NCBI GenBank assembly: GCA_016178255.1
Contig: JACOTQ010000015.1
Location: forward strand, 1-7,859
Reading direction: 5' to 3'
Origin: Candidatus Colwelliibacteriota bacterium
Lineage (GTDB): Bacteria > Patescibacteriota > Minisyncoccia > UBA6257 > Colwellbacteraceae
DNA length: 7,859 bases
Shown here: positions 6,317 through 7,859 of the stretch, one piece after another
Numbering within the stretch: position 1 is the stretch's first letter
Layout of the letters: every line of letters begins with the position of its first letter
Notes under the pieces: model-generated
Database searches by the model: none
What the model was told of the DNA's origin: nothing
What the model saw: only the letters and a program-made list of their open reading frames with translations
Made by a program: the position numbers and the translations under genes

Positions 6317-6928
6317 TTATGAATAATAATCGACTACCGCGTTAATATCAAAGGGAGCGATTACGTCGTGCGGTTTAGCGACGATTTCCCCTTCCAATTT
6401 CTCTTTGTCAAAACTAAGCCAGGTCGGCACTTCATAGTTTTTAAGCTTGTCCTTCAAATCTTGGAAAACAGCCGCATTTTTCGATTCGGGACGTATTGAT
6501 ACTTTATCTCCAATTTTCATCCTCCGTGATGGAATAGTCACTTTACGACCGTGGACGCTGAAATGTCCATGTCCCACAAGTTGCCTCGCGGCCGAGCGGC
6601 TCGAGACAAAACCCAGGCGAAAAATTACATTATCCAACCGGCTCTCTAAAATTTCTATCACGCCCTGGGAAGTTACTTCGGCCTTTCTTTCCGCCTCGCT
6701 AAAAACTTTACCTAACTGCTTCTCGCTTAAGCCGTAAGTAAATCTCACTTTTTGCTTTTCTTGAAGCTGTTTGCCGAATTCACTCACTTTCCTACGATGG
6801 CTTTTGCCGTGCTGGCCAGGGCGGTAAGGTTTTCTTATAAGCGCGCATTTTGGAGAACCGCAACGATCCCCCTTGATTGAAAGTTTTACTCCTAAACTTC
6901 TTTCTTTTTTCTCTAAAATCTTTTGCAT
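6317..6928 (-). CDS. rpsD: 30S ribosomal protein S4
   Basis: S4 is a primary 16S rRNA binder that nucleates assembly of the 30S body and, in many bacteria, represses the alpha operon translationally. The 203-residue product matches the usual length (206 in E. coli). It has PYRPGQHGK (34-42), EFGKQLQEKQKVRFTYGLSE (50-69), and the S4 RNA-binding domain with SRLDNVIFRLGFVSSRSAAR (95-114) and QLVGHGHFSVHGRKV. PTWLSFDKEKLEGEIVAKP and the closing VVDYYS follow. A CGSPKC pair (Cys23, Cys28) looks like half of the four-cysteine zinc site present in some S4 proteins; the first pair is absent. The N-terminus is about three residues shorter than E. coli before the first conserved Gly. ATG 6928 is fixed by an in-frame stop two codons upstream. 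It begins seven bases after rpsK. Confidence 0.97.
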   Translation of the reverse strand: MQKILEKKERSLGVKLSIKGDRCGSPKCALIRKPYRPGQHGKSHRRKVSEFGKQLQEKQKVRFTYGLSEKQLGKVFSEAERKAEVTSQGVIEILESRLDNVIFRLGFVSSRSAARQLVGHGHFSVHGRKVTIPSRRMKIGDKVSIRPESKNAAVFQDLKDKLKNYEVPTWLSFDKEKLEGEIVAKPHDVIAPFDINAVVDYYS

Positions 6929-6935
6929 AAGTTAA

Positions 6936-7379
6936 CTAAACTCTCCGAACTTTTTTCGCCTTGGGACCATTATGAGGAATCGGAGTGACATCTCTAATAG
7001 ACAAGATATTGAACCCAAAATTCAAAAGGGACCTTATCGCCGAATCGCGCCCGGCCCCCACGCCTGAAACAAGCACATCAACATTAAACGGACCAGTTTT
7101 GGCTATTTTCTCGCTTATGGCAGATGTCACTTTTGAAGCCGCAAAAGGAGTAGCCTTCTTAGGCCCCGAAAAACCTAAAGAGCCCGCGGTTGCCCAGGCA
7201 ATGACATTCCCCTTCTCATCGGTGATTGTAACTATGGTATTGTTAAAAGAGGCGGTTATGTAAACCCTACCAGTATCTACTTTTCTGGATTCCTTTTTGG
7301 AAGGCGACTTCACAGCCGCGATTGCCAAATCTCCTCTTTCTCCCTCCGGCTTTTTATTAACAACCTTCTTCTTTCCCAT
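6936..7379 (-). CDS. rpsK: 30S ribosomal protein S11
   Basis: S11 lies on the platform of the small subunit beside the E site. The 147-residue product has a lysine-rich, low-complexity N-terminal extension (about 1-35) and then the conserved core: GRVYITASFNNTIVTITDEKGNVI (38-61), ATAGSLGFSGPKKATPFAA, SGVGAGRDSAIRSL and the end IRDVTPIPHNGPKAKKVRRV. It starts at ATG 7379, directly after the tandem TAA TAA stops of rpsM, with no Shine-Dalgarno motif. It ends in TAG seven bases before rpsD. E. coli S11 is 129 residues; the excess is accounted for by the N-terminal extension. No damage is visible. Confidence 0.97.
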   Translation of the reverse strand: MGKKKVVNKKPEGERGDLAIAAVKSPSKKESRKVDTGRVYITASFNNTIVTITDEKGNVIAWATAGSLGFSGPKKATPFAASKVTSAISEKIAKTGPFNVDVLVSGVGAGRDSAIRSLLNFGFNILSIRDVTPIPHNGPKAKKVRRV

Positions 7380-7383
7380 TTTA

Positions 7384-7611
7384 TTATTTCAAGTCTGCCT
7401 TTCTCTTTCCGCTACCAGCGGTTTTTCTTACGTTGCCTCTCACGCTCCTGGAATTAGTCTTAGTCCTCTGACCGCGAACCGGCAAACGTTTAAGATGCCG
7501 AATTCCTCTGTAAGACTTTATTTCCTTTAAGCGGGCGATGTTTTGTTTTATAACCTGTCGCAATTCGCCCTCGACTTTATATTTTTCACCGATAGCGTCT
7601 TTAAGTTTATT
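7384..7611 (-). CDS. rpsM: 30S ribosomal protein S13, C-terminal part only (5' end lost at a junction)
   Basis: S13 sits in the 30S head, contacts the P-site tRNA and bridges to the large subunit. About 75 residues remain, from NKLKDAIGEKYKVEGELR through NIARLKEIKSYRGIRHLKRL, LPVRGQRTKTNSRS and a basic tail ending KADLK. They correspond to roughly residues 47-120 of the family. The first 45 or so residues (normally opening with an RIAGV-type segment and a helix-two-turn-helix) are absent. The minus-strand frame does continue to an ATG at 7728, but those extra 39 residues are the antisense of a coiled-coil coding sequence on the other strand and are unlike S13. The gene therefore lacks its real start in this window. 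The two in-frame TAA stops are followed at once by rpsK. Confidence 0.92.
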   Translation of the reverse strand, partial: NKLKDAIGEKYKVEGELRQVIKQNIARLKEIKSYRGIRHLKRLPVRGQRTKTNSRSVRGNVRKTAGSGKRKADLK

Positions 7612-7618
7612 ATTACAA
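7609..7618. other. Junction between the ribosomal operon and an unrelated plus-strand gene fragment
   Basis: To the left, minus-strand codons match S13. To the right, only the plus strand makes sense, coding for a coiled coil, and the composition becomes visibly richer in A. The TTATTACA stretch at 7609-7616 can be read as either side, so the breakpoint cannot be placed more exactly. There is no target-site duplication, terminal repeat, tRNA or integrase nearby to suggest a mobile element. An assembly chimera is the simplest explanation; a genomic rearrangement is the alternative. Confidence 0.75.
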
Positions 7619-7859
7619 GAAAAAGAGAGATCTCTTGAATCTCTGCATAATGAAGAAATAAATAAAGAAAAAATAATCTCTGTAGCCAATGCAGAGATTG
7701 ATCGGCTAGAAAAAATAAAGAAAGACATAAAAGAAATAGATCATTGTCCTCTTTGCCAGAGCAAAATAACTAGCGATCACGTAAATCATGTATCTAAAGA
7801 AGCAAACGCTTTGATTAAAGAATTAGAACAGCAGCATTATAAAACAACCCAAGAATTAC
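7616..7859 (+). CDS. Coiled-coil fragment with a CPLC zinc-hook motif (Rad50/SbcC-like), open at both ends
   Basis: On the plus strand about 81 codons are open to the right edge without a start. From residue 1 at 7619, the first 40 residues are charged and heptad-like (for example INKEKIISVANAEIDRLEKI). Then comes DHCPLCQSKITSDHVNHV with Cys43 and Cys46 (7745-7756), then a second charged helix (SKEANALIKELEQQHYKTTQ). Helix-CxxC-helix at the apex of a long coiled coil is the zinc hook through which Rad50-type ATPases, partners of Mre11-like nucleases in double-strand break processing, join in pairs. CPxC followed by xxLT/xIT-(S/E)-xH is close to the archaeal Rad50 hook. ATPase motifs would lie outside the window, so an SbcC-like protein, another SMC-like ATPase or a phage/defence coiled-coil ATPase all remain possible. 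Gene 5' sequence is lost at the junction. Confidence 0.7.
7638..7699. repeat. 11-bp inverted repeat with an extra copy of one arm
   Basis: AATCTCTGCAT at 7638-7648 is the exact reverse complement of ATGCAGAGATT at 7689-7699. A further AATCTCTG at 7675-7682 pairs with CAGAGATT at 7692-7699 across a 9-base loop, giving a compact 8-bp hairpin. A 10-bp palindrome (AGAGATCTCT) lies at 7626-7635. All fall inside the coiled-coil coding frame and no T-run follows, so this is not a standard terminator. It may be chance in repetitive coiled-coil codons. Confidence 0.5.

Noticed and set aside
7612..7728. N-terminal extension of the S13 frame up to an ATG at 7728
   Set aside because: It is hydrophobic and Ser-rich, bears no resemblance to S13, and is the exact antisense of the zinc-hook coiled-coil coding sequence.
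1..7859. A new multi-gene defence or mobile system
   Set aside because: All intact genes belong to standard translation, transcription, glycosylation or division families. The only foreign piece is an 81-codon coiled-coil fragment at the edge, which cannot support such a claim.

Overview
The left 97% of this window is a tightly packed, minus-strand run of core housekeeping genes. The short proteins (an L13 with both ends trimmed, an RNA polymerase alpha with no C-terminal domain), the scarcity of Shine-Dalgarno motifs and the lineage-like LysRS motifs all suggest a small-genome bacterium of the Patescibacteria/CPR radiation, probably Parcubacteria-like. That placement is inference from remembered family features, not from a database search. 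The visible truncations and internal gaps suggest a metagenomic assembly.

Layout in transcription order (right to left): rpsM (S13, 5' end missing), rpsK (S11), rpsD (S4), rpoA (alpha), rplQ (L17), rplM (L13), rpsI (S9), a family 2 glycosyltransferase, greA, lysS, serS, and the start of ftsQ, which runs off the left edge. S13-S11-S4-alpha-L17 is the classical alpha operon, and L13-S9 commonly follows it. Gaps are 7-25 bases, or the genes overlap (rpoA/rplQ and rpsI/glycosyltransferase by ATGA, serS/ftsQ by 35 bases), so the whole set could be one transcript serving translation, transcription, tRNA charging, envelope glycosylation and division. No intergenic stretch exceeds 25 bases. I saw no RNA gene, convincing promoter, intrinsic terminator, CRISPR array or insertion sequence.

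The unusual part is damage. serS has lost about 30 codons, including class II motif 1, with a frame change near 1387-1390. rpoA has lost about 20 codons, including the last helix of its N-terminal domain, with a frame change near 5690-5694; its natural tail survives out of frame and still ends in the ATGA overlap with rplQ. lysS appears to lack about 20-30 residues in frame near 3140-3145. At about 7609-7618, S13 is cut and joined to an AT-richer, oppositely oriented fragment (to 7859) encoding a coiled coil with a CPLC zinc-hook motif, as in Rad50/SbcC-type ATPases. Several lesions in indispensable genes within 8 kb fit assembly collapse and chimerism better than biology, but only read data can decide.

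I looked for a new biological system and found no support for one. The zinc-hook fragment is the only non-housekeeping element, and it is too short to place in a pathway.
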